Shown here one piece after another: positions 16,026-24,245 of a DNA stretch of 64,000 nucleotides; position 1 is the first letter of the stretch, and each line of letters starts with the position of its first letter. Origin of the DNA: Cellvibrio sp. OA-2007 (GTDB lineage Bacteria; Pseudomonadota; Gammaproteobacteria; Pseudomonadales; Cellvibrionaceae); assembly GCF_000953825.1 (NCBI RefSeq), contig NZ_BBUL01000095.1, positions 186,001-250,000 of the forward strand, written 5' to 3'. The notes beneath the pieces were generated by a model, which saw nothing but the letters and a program-made list of their open reading frames with translations, was not told where the DNA came from and searched no databases. The position numbers and the translations under genes were made by a program.

Positions 16026-16739
16026 TTATTTCTTAAATTCAAACTGCGCGCCTCGTGCGCTTGCATATGCAGCGCGTATGTTTAAGTTTTCTCGATCTGG
16101 CTCCAAGCCAAATTGATAACAAGAATCTTCATGGCACCACGAAATGTTTTTCTCGCTGCGCCCCCACTGGTATCGAGGATGATCTTTGCCATATTTTTTG
16201 AAATAGTATTCCTGATCCAATCGTATGATTAACTCGCGCGTTGACTCAGAATCTTCGTTCGGAATTGAGATGGATGGGAATTCGGATGCAATAAAGGGAG
16301 GAAGATCGGTGCCGACTAGCCAATCCCATAAACCAAAAGAAAAAGCCTTGGGTTTCCACATATGTTGTGCAGCGCCACCGTAGGCGGTCATCACAAAACC
16401 TTTCGCCGGCCAATCACCGTAGGATACATCTCCGGCCCTTAACTCTTCAACGTTCATGGTGCCAGACGCAATGATGACCAGTTTGTGCGCTTCACTGCTA
16501 AGCTGCTTTGCAATATTTTTTTCTCGATCCGTTGGTTCCGCACCCTTTACTTCAAAAAAACAATCCAATTCGGGCAGCCAAAAATCGGGTAAATACAAGG
16601 TTCCGTCGGAGAGCCGAAAACCTTCTTTTTCATACTCCCAAATAATGTTTAGTGCATCGAAAAATACTGCCCATCGAGCTTCCAGGCGAGAGCGAAACTG
16701 GCAACCTTTATACTGTGTTTTAATCGATTGTATGACCAT
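16026..16739 (-). CDS. Protein with a PD-(D/E)XK-like nuclease domain
   Basis: 237 aa from ATG 16739, which has a strong AAAGGAG 5 nt upstream; an upstream ATG at 16781 would overlap the preceding gene. Residues ~10-65 show FRSRLEARWAVFFDAL (Glu in the first helix), then YLPDFWLPELDCFFEVKG: Asp, a beta-turn, then E-x-K. This order (E...PD...ExK) is that of small PD-(D/E)XK nucleases found in phages and mobile elements. The C-terminal ~100 residues are Trp/Tyr-rich and unassigned. It follows the Abi_C gene by 19 nt, which suits a paired defence function, as inference. Confidence 0.6.
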   Translation of the reverse strand: MVIQSIKTQYKGCQFRSRLEARWAVFFDALNIIWEYEKEGFRLSDGTLYLPDFWLPELDCFFEVKGAEPTDREKNIAKQLSSEAHKLVIIASGTMNVEELRAGDVSYGDWPAKGFVMTAYGGAAQHMWKPKAFSFGLWDWLVGTDLPPFIASEFPSISIPNEDSESTRELIIRLDQEYYFKKYGKDHPRYQWGRSEKNISWCHEDSCYQFGLEPDRENLNIRAAYASARGAQFEFKK

Positions 16740-16758
16740 ACAGTCTCCTTTAGCTGCT

Positions 16759-17664
16759 TTATCGTTCGCCATGGGTTTCAACCAGGAAAATTGCTAGGGT
16801 AGATGCCGCACCAACAGCCAGTTTGGCATGCCGCGAGCTGAGCCCCCGGGATTTTGCATTTTTGCCATGGCCAGTACCATAGCTATTTCTTAATTCAGCA
16901 ACACCGTAGGTGATATCGGCAAGATTTTTCAACAGCCGTTTTATACTGTCACTCGCTTTCACTTCATCAGGAATATCAGAAGGTGTTAGCTTTAATTCCG
17001 CCGCTGTTTGTTTTACCAGTTTGGGTAGTTCAAGGTTGCCATCGAGTGTTATACCTCGTTCCTCTAATATGGTTTTACACACGGTTTCAACAAGCTCTTT
17101 CGCTGTCCCTATCGCAAGTCCCGGGTCATTATCAACAGCGCTTTCCATGCGCGTAATTTGCGCATTCACATAACTGGCATCAGCTGCCAGAAATTCTTTT
17201 TTCAAGGAGGCGATATTGAGTTCAGCGGATAATGCAATTTGGCGTGCGGCATACAACTCCCGATTTCCGACCTTTGTTTTGGGCACAATTTCGTAACCGT
17301 CATTCGCTAATAATAAATTGTATGCCTGTTTTAATTTTTCGATGTCTTCCTGGGATGTTCTCACTACGGGATGCAGTGTTTCGCATAAGAACCGCAGAAA
17401 TATATCAGCTTCTGTATGCATCAGATCGAATCGGGAGTCGGTAAATACCCAGTCATCACTCCAGTCATCATTATTCACACGGTGCTGCCAAATATCGCCA
17501 TACGCATTTTCGTAACGGTGATCCGTGGATGGCATTTCTTTTAAATTGTACAAGCGTGAAAGGAACTCCGGTTCCTCAAGCCTGCCGCTCCAGGCAATAT
17601 TTTCGATGAGAATAAGGTCAGAAATGTCTCGCCGAGTTGCTTCTGAGATTGTTGAATTCGCCAT
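16759..17664 (-). CDS. Abortive infection family protein (Abi_C domain)
   Basis: 301 aa. The C-terminal ~130 residues match the Abi_C pattern: DNDPGLAIGTAKELVETVCK, then LPKLVKQTAAELKL, LADITYGVAELRNSYGTGHG and SRHAKLAVGAASTLA. The N-terminal half (FLSRLYNLKEMPSTDHRY, then GDIWQHRVNNDDW) resembles the AbiJ-type N-terminal domain. Such proteins are tied to phage exclusion by growth arrest, with a mechanism that is mostly unknown. It is probably the first gene of an operon with the nuclease-like gene downstream, and lies 22 nt after the TnpT-like gene. Confidence 0.8.
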   Translation of the reverse strand: MANSTISEATRRDISDLILIENIAWSGRLEEPEFLSRLYNLKEMPSTDHRYENAYGDIWQHRVNNDDWSDDWVFTDSRFDLMHTEADIFLRFLCETLHPVVRTSQEDIEKLKQAYNLLLANDGYEIVPKTKVGNRELYAARQIALSAELNIASLKKEFLAADASYVNAQITRMESAVDNDPGLAIGTAKELVETVCKTILEERGITLDGNLELPKLVKQTAAELKLTPSDIPDEVKASDSIKRLLKNLADITYGVAELRNSYGTGHGKNAKSRGLSSRHAKLAVGAASTLAIFLVETHGER

Positions 17665-17686
17665 GTCATCTGATCCTTGTTTTCCG

Positions 17687-18700
17687 TTACGTGTTTTGGT
17701 TGGCGAGAGTGAATTGGTTGCCTAGTGACTCCAGCAATTGGTTTTTCACGGCCAGCTCGGTTTTGACTGTCACCAACTCAATCTCGATAGCCTTGAATGA
17801 TTTTTCCATCAGTCCCAGTCGTTCACTAAGGTCGTTCTTATCGCTAAACAGTTGATCGCGCACGACGGTGAGTTCGACGACTTGATGAGTTGTTGTTTGG
17901 TATTGCTCGTTGACGGCCAACAATTTCGATTCTGCTACCTTTAGCTGCTGTCCTGCATCATTGGAAGCCTTGCGAAGCTGGCGCACTTCAACGGTCAGCT
18001 CGGCATTGGCAGTATTGAGTTGGGTCAAATCGGTTTGTTTGATCGATAAAGTCTGGTTTAGCTGGCGCAGCTCCGCTTGTAGTTGTTGTACCTGATGTTC
18101 GTGACGGCGTTGATCTTGATCGCGCTGGTCTTTAACTGACTGGCGGTAGTGCTCCAAGGCTTCTCGGGCGTGCTGGTGTTTTTCTTCCAATGAACGGATA
18201 TGGTTATCTTTCTCCGCTATCAATACACCTTTATCTGTCAGTTGTTGCTCTAAGCGTCCCAGCAAAATCTTTTGCGCCTCCACGTCAGCCGTCGAAGTCT
18301 TATGGAGTTGCTCATAGTCGGCTAACCGGGCTTTCAGCTGCTGGTTTTCGTTGGCCGTGCTGGCCAGTGTCTGTTGCTGGCTTTCCAGTTGGGCTTTCAG
18401 GGCGTCGGTAGTGGCTTGCAGACTGGTTTCCCGTTCGGCAATCAACTCCTGGGCTTCCTGGTGCAACTGGGCAGCGAGCTGCTCAACCAGTGAACCCAGT
18501 GTCTCGCTGATGGCTGGCTTATTGCCGGGATGTAGTGGGTTTTCTTCTGCCAGTTCCCGCAAATATCGGTGAATAGTGGCCTTGGAGCCGGTATTGCCCA
18601 GCTCAATGCGCACCGCATCGATAGAGGGGTTTTGCCCCTTGGCAACAAGCGCATCCCGTGCCTTTTTGACCTGGTGTTTATTAATGCCGCTGTTTGCCAT
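17687..18700 (-). CDS. tnpT: KfrA_N-domain coiled-coil DNA-binding protein, TnpT-like
   Basis: 337 aa. Residues ~1-60 form the KfrA_N helix-turn-helix region (INKHQVKKARDALVAKG, then SKATIHRYLRELAEE). From ~75 to 330 it is an almost unbroken coiled coil rich in Gln, Glu, Leu and Lys. TnpT of Tn4651 is the known protein of this kind in Tn3-family elements; it helps the tyrosine recombinase TnpS at the resolution site. The placement fits: a candidate recombinase site lies 92-124 bp upstream and a TnpS-like gene is present, although 33 kb away. A plasmid KfrA-type regulator is the alternative, so the symbol is by role. Confidence 0.65.
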   Translation of the reverse strand: MANSGINKHQVKKARDALVAKGQNPSIDAVRIELGNTGSKATIHRYLRELAEENPLHPGNKPAISETLGSLVEQLAAQLHQEAQELIAERETSLQATTDALKAQLESQQQTLASTANENQQLKARLADYEQLHKTSTADVEAQKILLGRLEQQLTDKGVLIAEKDNHIRSLEEKHQHAREALEHYRQSVKDQRDQDQRRHEHQVQQLQAELRQLNQTLSIKQTDLTQLNTANAELTVEVRQLRKASNDAGQQLKVAESKLLAVNEQYQTTTHQVVELTVVRDQLFSDKNDLSERLGLMEKSFKAIEIELVTVKTELAVKNQLLESLGNQFTLANQNT

Positions 18701-18738
18701 CGTTTCCGCCCTGATTATTTCGTACTGTAATACATACC

Positions 18739-18750
18739 ATGTAATTACAT
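18739..18750. promoter_or_regulatory. Palindrome upstream of the TnpT-like gene
   Basis: ATGTAATTACAT is a perfect 12-bp palindrome 39 nt before the start codon, and a related half (TGTAATACAT) lies beside it at 18726-18735. Likely an operator for the KfrA_N protein or an accessory part of the resolution site. Confidence 0.55.
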
Positions 18751-18791
18751 ACTAAGCAAAGCGGATTAAAAGATCAATTAATAACCTAAAA

Positions 18792-18824
18792 TAACATTAG
18801 ATAATCAGGACTTATCTAATGTTA
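18792..18824. other. Candidate tyrosine-recombinase core (resolution) site
   Basis: Perfect 13-bp arms TAACATTAGATAA (18792-18804) and TTATCTAATGTTA (18812-18824) around a 7-nt centre TCAGGAC. The 13-7-13 geometry is that of tyrosine-recombinase crossover sites (compare 13-8-13 in loxP). It lies in the upstream region of the TnpT-like gene, where the rst site of Tn4651 also lies. It is not followed by a T-run, so it is not a terminator. Confidence 0.7.
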
Positions 18825-18924
18825 GGCCTATAAAATCTGCCAAAAGCAAAAAAATGAGTACAGATAGCCTATCAGGAAGGTAAATCAATAGAGGTAAATC
18901 GAACTCATCCGCTCGCAACAAGTA

Positions 18925-19200
18925 TCACTTCATGTAACGTCGCACTACGTCTATTACCTGATCCAAATCCTCCTGCCGTTGTTCTGAGGAAGCGTCACCC
19001 ACACCAAGATGTTCACGAATGTGGCCCTCCAGAACTTCCGTCATTAATCCATTAACCGCACCGCGAATAGCTGATATCTGCTGGAGAATTGCAGAACACT
19101 CAGTACCTTCGTTCAGCGCTTTTTCTAGTGCTTCGGCCTGTCCTTTGATTCGTCGCACACGGCTTAACAGTTGCTTTTTGGATTTGTTTGTATGAGCCAT
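18925..19200 (-). CDS. dmeR: Cobalt/nickel-sensing repressor of the RcnR/DmeR type
   Basis: 91 aa, all-helical CsoR/RcnR family (DUF156). The metal-ligand fingerprint is that of RcnR: His3, Cys35, His60 and His64 are all in place. CsoR (Cu) and FrmR (formaldehyde) differ at these sites. It should bind DNA without metal and release it on Co(II) or Ni(II). It is divergent from the CDF transporter gene, with an RcnR-type G-tract operator (19226-19242) between the two starts, so it probably represses both. The name follows the DmeR-DmeF pairs known from rhizobia. Confidence 0.85.
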   Translation of the reverse strand: MAHTNKSKKQLLSRVRRIKGQAEALEKALNEGTECSAILQQISAIRGAVNGLMTEVLEGHIREHLGVGDASSEQRQEDLDQVIDVVRRYMK

Positions 19201-19225
19201 AGGACAATATCACCGCATTATGAAT

Positions 19226-19242
19226 ATACTAGGGGGGAGTAT
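19226..19242. promoter_or_regulatory. RcnR/DmeR-type operator
   Basis: ATACTAGGGGGGAGTAT: six G flanked by TACT/AGTA half-sites, the known RcnR recognition pattern, midway between the divergent dmeR and dmeF genes. Confidence 0.85.
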
Positions 19243-19275
19243 ATTAATATGAAACTGTCCCAAGGATACTTCCAA

Positions 19276-20235
19276 ATGCAATCTCCCGATATCGATATAA
19301 AAGCTCTTCGACATTCGCACGTCTTTAATGAGGGCAACCCATTGGCGGAGCGGAACATCCGTTGGGCTGTGCTATTGACTGCGGTAATGATGGTCGCAGA
19401 AATTGGCGGTGGATGGATTTACAATTCGATGGCATTGCTGGCAGACGGATGGCATATGAGTTCCCATGCACTGGCGCTTGGATTATCCGTATTCGCTTAT
19501 GCGGCGGCTCGACGCCTTGCTCAGGATGCACGATTCTCCTTCGGGACTTGGAAAATTGAGGTTCTAGGTGGCTATACCAGCGCAATTTTCCTTTTAGGCG
19601 TAGCTGGTCTCATGATGTATCAGTCAGTTGAACGCCTGTTATCACCAACCCCTATTCACTATGATCAAGCCATTGCAATTGCGGGTATTGGCCTGCTGGT
19701 TAACCTCGTCTGTGCCTGGTTGCTCAAGGGTAACCATGCGCACCATCACGACCACCATGATCATCATGCAGCAGATGGCCACCATCATCACGACTTGAAT
19801 TTGCGCTCGGCTTATCTACATGTGCTGACGGATGCCGCGACCTCAGTTCTGGCGATTGTGGCGCTGATAGGCGGCAAACTGTGGGGAGCGGATTGGCTCG
19901 ATCCCTTAATGGGTATTGCTGGGGCTGTGCTGGTGACAGTGTGGGCTTATGGTCTATTGCGTGATACGGGGCGTGTTTTGCTTGATGCAGAAATGGATGC
20001 GCCGGTAGTGGCTGAAATTCGTGACGTTATTGCCGCAAGTCCAGTCAAAGCTGATATTACCGACTTACACGTTTGGCGCGTAGCGAAAGGTAAATATGCC
20101 TGTATTCTTTCACTTGTGACAGATGGTGATGTCCGTCCGGATTACTTCAAAGAACAATTGGGTATTCATGAAGAGTTGGTGCACATTACGGTGGAATTAA
20201 ATGGTTACTCCACTCAGGTATTCCCGACACATTGA
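19276..20235 (+). CDS. dmeF: CDF-family Co/Ni efflux transporter
   Basis: 319 aa. Six transmembrane helices of the cation diffusion facilitator family. Helix 2 has NSMALLADGWHMSSHA and helix 5 HVLTDAATS, giving the HxxxD/DxxxH transport sites. The loop between helices 4 and 5 is His-rich (HAHHHDHHDHHAADGHHHHD), which binds the metal. The cytoplasmic C-terminal domain ends near LHVWRVAKGKYACILSL. It exports Co(II)/Ni(II) by proton exchange across the inner membrane. Start ATG 19276 has AAGGA 9 nt upstream; ATG 19249 is possible but its ribosome site lies inside the operator. Confidence 0.85.
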   Translation: MQSPDIDIKALRHSHVFNEGNPLAERNIRWAVLLTAVMMVAEIGGGWIYNSMALLADGWHMSSHALALGLSVFAYAAARRLAQDARFSFGTWKIEVLGGYTSAIFLLGVAGLMMYQSVERLLSPTPIHYDQAIAIAGIGLLVNLVCAWLLKGNHAHHHDHHDHHAADGHHHHDLNLRSAYLHVLTDAATSVLAIVALIGGKLWGADWLDPLMGIAGAVLVTVWAYGLLRDTGRVLLDAEMDAPVVAEIRDVIAASPVKADITDLHVWRVAKGKYACILSLVTDGDVRPDYFKEQLGIHEELVHITVELNGYSTQVFPTH

Positions 20236-20347
20236 GACTAGCTAAAAATGCAAAGAGTGTGAACCTTGACTATTAATCAGCCCGACTGCTGGACTGTCTA
20301 CTTACAATTGAATATGCTTTAGGTCATTCTTCCTATATGTTTATCTT

Positions 20348-20743
20348 ATGATTACTGCGCACCGTCATCAGCACTGGATAATCGCACTGCTAATTCTGAT
20401 CTTTTTAGGTCAGTCGTTGGCGGTAGTGGCTATGCCATGTCAGTTGATGGAGACTAGCTCCGCCAACGATCATGATATGACGGCAATTGATCACTCGATG
20501 ATGGGAATGCATCACGATATGAGTCAGATGGGATCCTCTGACACTAATTCCGACTTCAATCAAACCCATGACTGCTGCAAAACAATGAGTCACTGTTCGT
20601 CCAGCAGTTGTTCGTTACCAGCGCTCGCCTATAGCTTGTCCGTAAACGCCTTAATCGAAAACAGTTTGGTTACTGATTCCTATAACAATCAAACGCCTAA
20701 ATCTCCCGTATCTTCGCTCTATCGCCCACCCATTTTCCGTTAA
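20348..20743 (+). CDS. Small secreted His/Met/Cys-rich protein of the copper block
   Basis: 131 aa. The N-terminal signal (HWIIALLILIFLGQSLAVVA) leads to a mature part rich in His, Met and Asp (HDMTAIDHSMMGMHHDMSQ), a Cys cluster (DCCKTMSHCSSSSC) and a C-terminal SLYRPPIF. The SLYRPP ending is common in short proteins encoded at the head of copper-resistance operons (CopL/DUF2946-like). A periplasmic copper-binding or regulatory role is likely. No clear Shine-Dalgarno. The promoter of the block may lie in the 112 nt before it. Confidence 0.6.
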   Translation: MITAHRHQHWIIALLILIFLGQSLAVVAMPCQLMETSSANDHDMTAIDHSMMGMHHDMSQMGSSDTNSDFNQTHDCCKTMSHCSSSSCSLPALAYSLSVNALIENSLVTDSYNNQTPKSPVSSLYRPPIFR

Positions 20744-20832
20744 TACAGGACAGCTACGCCTGAATTTTGGCGCACAAGTCCACCGACTTATTAACGGGAG
20801 CCTCTACTGCTCCTAATCCTAAATTGATGTTT

Positions 20833-20849
20833 AACAACCTCAGGTTGTT
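20833..20849 (+). promoter_or_regulatory. Hairpin next to the DUF411 ribosome-binding site
   Basis: AACAACC (20833-20839) and GGTTGTT (20843-20849) pair perfectly across a 3-nt loop, ending directly before AGGAG (20851-20855). It may modulate translation or mRNA stability of the copper genes. Confidence 0.45.
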
Positions 20850-20860
20850 TAGGAGCATCT

Positions 20861-21379
20861 ATGTTTAACCTGCGTTTTCCCCGATTGCTTTTTGCATTCC
20901 GGGTAGTCATGTTGGCGTTATTCAGCGCCAGTTTTGCTCACGCCAATTCGTTGGATTCATCAGTAACCTCCGCCTCATCGCAGCCAGTACTGGACGTGTA
21001 CAAAAGCCCGACCTGCGGCTGTTGCGAGGAATGGATAGACCATCTGCACTCCAACGGCTACCAATCCAAAATTCACCACCCTGATGACCTCAATGCCATC
21101 AAAAACCGCTATCAAATTGCCCCTCAATTTCAGTCATGCCACACCGCTGTATCGGCTGAGGGGTATATTTTTGAGGGGCATATCCCTGCGTGGGTAATTA
21201 CCCGCTTTCTGGCTGAAAAACCCAAAGACGCTCTCGGGCTCGCGGTACCTGGTATGCCGGTTGGCAGCCCCGGCATGGAAATGGGCCAACGATTCACGCC
21301 TTATGACGTGCTGTTACTCAAAGCCAATGGTGGCAGCGCGGTTTATACCCGTATCACCACTCTACAACAGTCTCACTAA
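20861..21379 (+). CDS. Periplasmic DUF411 metal-binding protein
   Basis: 172 aa with a signal peptide (LLFAFRVVMLALFSASFAHA). The mature part begins LDVYKSPTCGCCEEWIDHL, the thioredoxin-like start of DUF411 with Cys-Gly-Cys-Cys. FQSCHTAVSAEGYIFEGHIPA supplies a further Cys-His pair and GMPVGSPGMEMG a Met-rich loop. DUF411 proteins occur in copper and silver resistance operons and probably carry Cu(I) in the periplasm. It is 12 nt before the multicopper oxidase gene, clearly in the same operon. Confidence 0.85.
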   Translation: MFNLRFPRLLFAFRVVMLALFSASFAHANSLDSSVTSASSQPVLDVYKSPTCGCCEEWIDHLHSNGYQSKIHHPDDLNAIKNRYQIAPQFQSCHTAVSAEGYIFEGHIPAWVITRFLAEKPKDALGLAVPGMPVGSPGMEMGQRFTPYDVLLLKANGGSAVYTRITTLQQSH

Positions 21380-21391
21380 GGAGAATTGGGC

Positions 21392-23470
21392 ATGAAAATT
21401 CCCCCCACCTGCATTGCCGGGATTGACCAACTGCCGGAATTAGCAACTGCTGATCACAATCTTCCGGCCACGCTAAACACGGATTCATCTGCGCTGATAG
21501 ATCAGCGGGGGCAATCCCGGCGTCGCTTTGTACTTGGGGCTTCATCGTTGTTAGCTCTCAGTACATTACCGATATCCGGACGCCTTTGGGCAGCATTGCC
21601 TGCGGCAGTGAATGGCCCCGAAACGCTATCAGGCAATCAATTTGACCTGACCATCGGCTACCAAAAGGTCAACTTTACCGGCAAGCAGCGCATTGCTACG
21701 ACAGTCAATCAAAGCCTGCCAGCTCCGGTATTACGCTGGAAAGAAGGTGAGCGTGTGACCTTACGAGTCACCAACACACTTGATCACGACAGCTCCATCC
21801 ATTGGCATGGAATGATTCTGCCCTCTGAAATGGATGGGGTGCCGGGAATGAGCTTTAACGGCATTAAACCGGGCGAAACGTTTGTGTACGAGTTTGATGT
21901 CCAGCAAAACGGCACCTATTGGTATCACAGTCATTCGGGATTCCAAGAGCAGACTGGCTTGATGGGCGCCATCGTTATAGACCCCAAAGATCCCGACCCT
22001 GTGGCGTATGACCGGGACATGGTAGTGCTACTGTCGGACTGGACCGACACCGCCCCGGAAAAAGTCTATGGCACCCTGAAAAAGATGAGCCATTACTACA
22101 ATTTCCGTGAGCGTACGGTGGGTGATCTGGTGCGCGATCTGAAAACCAAGGGCTTGTCTGCCACATGGAAAGAGCGCGCTATGTGGAACCAAATGCGCAT
22201 GAGCGAAACCGATATTTCGGATGTGACCGGATATACCTACACCTATTTGATGAACGGTGTTACTCCGGATCATGGTTGGTTAGGGATCTGCAAACCCGGT
22301 GAAAAAGTGCGTTTGCGTTTTATCAACGGCGCGGCCATGAGTATCTTCGATGTTCGAATTCCCGGTTTGAAGATGACGGTGGTGGCAGCCGATGGCCAGA
22401 ATATCCAGCCAGTAACGGTTGATGAATTTCGCATAGGTGTGGCTGAAACCTACGATGTCATCGTTGAACCAGCCGCTGATAGTGCCTACACGATATTTGC
22501 CCAAAGCAATGACCGCACCGGCTATGCGCGTGGCATCTTGACCACCGATATCGCCTTGCGTGCCGAAATACCCGCGATGGATCCAGCCCCCACTTTAGGT
22601 CACCGTGAAATGGGGATGGATATGTCCGGCATGGATCACAGTGGTCACGATATGGGTGGCATGAGCCAGGATATGTCGGCAATGAAAGGCATGGATCATT
22701 CGAGCCATGACATGAAGGCGATGGATCACAGTGGCCATGATATGGCGGGAGGCATGGCGGGGATGGATCACAGCCAACATTCAATGCCTGCAATGGAAGG
22801 AATGGATCATTCGGCTCACGACATGAAGGCAATGGATCATAGTGGCCACGACATGTCCGCGATGAAAATGGATCACAGCCAGCACAAGGGCAAGGCGCGG
22901 CTGGCCAAAGCTGGTTTTGGCAGCAATTTTGACCCTCTCGCCAACATTAACCACGCAGAGTCGGAATTTGGTCCTCATGTAGACAGTCATGCCGAAGCCC
23001 CCAAAAGTGGACTGACTGATCCCGGTATTGGTCTGCGCGATCACATGAAGTTATACGGTCGCCGGGTATTAACCTATGCGGATCTTCGCGGTCTTCATCC
23101 CACCCATGACAAACGAGAACCCTCACGGGAAATTGAGTTGCATTTGACCGGCAATATGCGTCGCTATATGTGGTCGATCAACGGCCTCAATTTCGCCGAT
23201 GCCAAACCGCTCGAACTGAGTTATGGGGAACGTGTACGCATCATCCTCATTAACGACACCATGATGACCCACCCCATTCATCTGCATGGCATGTGGAGTG
23301 AATTGGAAACTGGGGATCCGGAATACATTCCACGCAAACACACCATCATCGTTCAACCCGGAGCGCGCATTAGTTACCTCGTCACGGCTGATGCTAAAGG
23401 TCGATGGGCTTACCACTGCCACTTGCTTTACCACATGCCCGGCATGATGCGTGAAGTGCGGGTCATTTAG
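21392..23470 (+). CDS. copA: Copper-resistance multicopper oxidase CopA (PcoA type)
   Basis: 692 aa. A Tat signal (SRRRFVLGASS, twin Arg around residue 43) follows an unusually long ~40-residue leader. Three cupredoxin domains carry the copper ligands HWHGM, HSHSG, HPIHLHG and HCHLLYHMPGM. Residues ~414-498 are a Met/His-rich repeat region with seven MDHS units, an extra copper-binding section typical of CopA/PcoA. It oxidises Cu(I) in the periplasm. ATG 21392 has AAGGAG 8 nt upstream; a TTG at 21386 is inferior. It is followed 9 nt later by copB. Not to be confused with the P-type ATPase also called CopA at 61019. Confidence 0.95.
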   Translation: MKIPPTCIAGIDQLPELATADHNLPATLNTDSSALIDQRGQSRRRFVLGASSLLALSTLPISGRLWAALPAAVNGPETLSGNQFDLTIGYQKVNFTGKQRIATTVNQSLPAPVLRWKEGERVTLRVTNTLDHDSSIHWHGMILPSEMDGVPGMSFNGIKPGETFVYEFDVQQNGTYWYHSHSGFQEQTGLMGAIVIDPKDPDPVAYDRDMVVLLSDWTDTAPEKVYGTLKKMSHYYNFRERTVGDLVRDLKTKGLSATWKERAMWNQMRMSETDISDVTGYTYTYLMNGVTPDHGWLGICKPGEKVRLRFINGAAMSIFDVRIPGLKMTVVAADGQNIQPVTVDEFRIGVAETYDVIVEPAADSAYTIFAQSNDRTGYARGILTTDIALRAEIPAMDPAPTLGHREMGMDMSGMDHSGHDMGGMSQDMSAMKGMDHSSHDMKAMDHSGHDMAGGMAGMDHSQHSMPAMEGMDHSAHDMKAMDHSGHDMSAMKMDHSQHKGKARLAKAGFGSNFDPLANINHAESEFGPHVDSHAEAPKSGLTDPGIGLRDHMKLYGRRVLTYADLRGLHPTHDKREPSREIELHLTGNMRRYMWSINGLNFADAKPLELSYGERVRIILINDTMMTHPIHLHGMWSELETGDPEYIPRKHTIIVQPGARISYLVTADAKGRWAYHCHLLYHMPGMMREVRVI
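22631..22885 (+). repeat. Met/His-rich repeat inside the multicopper oxidase gene
   Basis: Seven copies of the codon block ATGGATCA[CT] (Met-Asp-His-Ser) at irregular 10-14 codon spacing, mostly followed by xHDM. The DNA copies are similar enough for slippage to change copy number. Confidence 0.8.
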
Positions 23471-23479
23471 GAGATAACA

Positions 23480-24196
23480 ATGAAACCATTATCTGGAAAA
23501 TTCGCCCTGAGCTTATTCGCTGTGGCCTTGCTTCACAGTATCCCCACGCTTGCCCACGAAGGCGATGATCCACTCCTGGCACGAGTGATGATCGACCAAT
23601 TGGAATGGCGCGACGCCGAGGATGCTGAACCCTACGTGCTTGAGGCGCAAGGCTGGATTGGGAAAGACCTCAATAAGTTATGGATTAAAACCGATGTAGA
23701 GCAAGTGGATGGTGCCATCGAAGAGGCAGAAATCCAGGCGCTATACAGCCGCGCTGTTGCTCCTTTTTGGGATCTTCAAATGGGCTTTCGCCAAGACTTA
23801 AAACCAGAACCGGATCGTGAATGGGGTGTTATTGGCATTCAAGGTTTAGCACCTTATTTTTTCGAAGTTGATGCAGCACTTTTTATTGGTGATTCGGGTG
23901 ATACCGCCGCGCGTTTGTCGGCGGAATATGAATGGATGTTCACGCAAAAGCTGGTGTTATCCCCTGAAATTACCCTCAACTTTTATGGCCAGAATGATAT
24001 GGATCGGATGACGGGTTCGGGGCTTGCCGATGGCCAAGCTGGATTGCGATTGCGTTATGAAATCCGCCGGGAGTTTGCGCCTTACATCGGCGTTAATTGG
24101 ACAAAAAGTTTCGGCAATACCGCCGATTTTGTACGCGAACATGGGGAAGCCTCCAGCGATACCCAATGGGTTGCGGGCATTCGTGCGTGGTTTTAA
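23480..24196 (+). CDS. copB: Outer-membrane copper-resistance protein CopB
   Basis: 238 aa with a signal peptide (FALSLFAVALLHSIPTLA). The mature chain is a predicted beta-barrel of CopB/PcoB: RVMIDQLEWRDAEDAEPYVLEAQGW near the start, LWIKTDVEQVDG, the PFWDLQMGFRQDL strand and an aromatic C-terminal residue (AWF) recognised by the Bam machinery. It lacks the Met-rich N-terminal insert often seen in CopB, so it is on the short side. It probably sequesters or exports copper with CopA. AGGAG precedes the ATG. Confidence 0.9.
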   Translation: MKPLSGKFALSLFAVALLHSIPTLAHEGDDPLLARVMIDQLEWRDAEDAEPYVLEAQGWIGKDLNKLWIKTDVEQVDGAIEEAEIQALYSRAVAPFWDLQMGFRQDLKPEPDREWGVIGIQGLAPYFFEVDAALFIGDSGDTAARLSAEYEWMFTQKLVLSPEITLNFYGQNDMDRMTGSGLADGQAGLRLRYEIRREFAPYIGVNWTKSFGNTADFVREHGEASSDTQWVAGIRAWF

Positions 24197-24245
24197 ATCA
24201 CGCGGTTCTACTTAGTTTTTATCAACAAACAATGAGGAATTCACA

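Noticed and set aside
22458-22832. Long antisense frame opposite the CopA Met/His repeat
   Set aside because: The frame is open only because the ATGGATCAC-type repeats lack stops in the reverse frame; the product is Cys/Pro/His low complexity.
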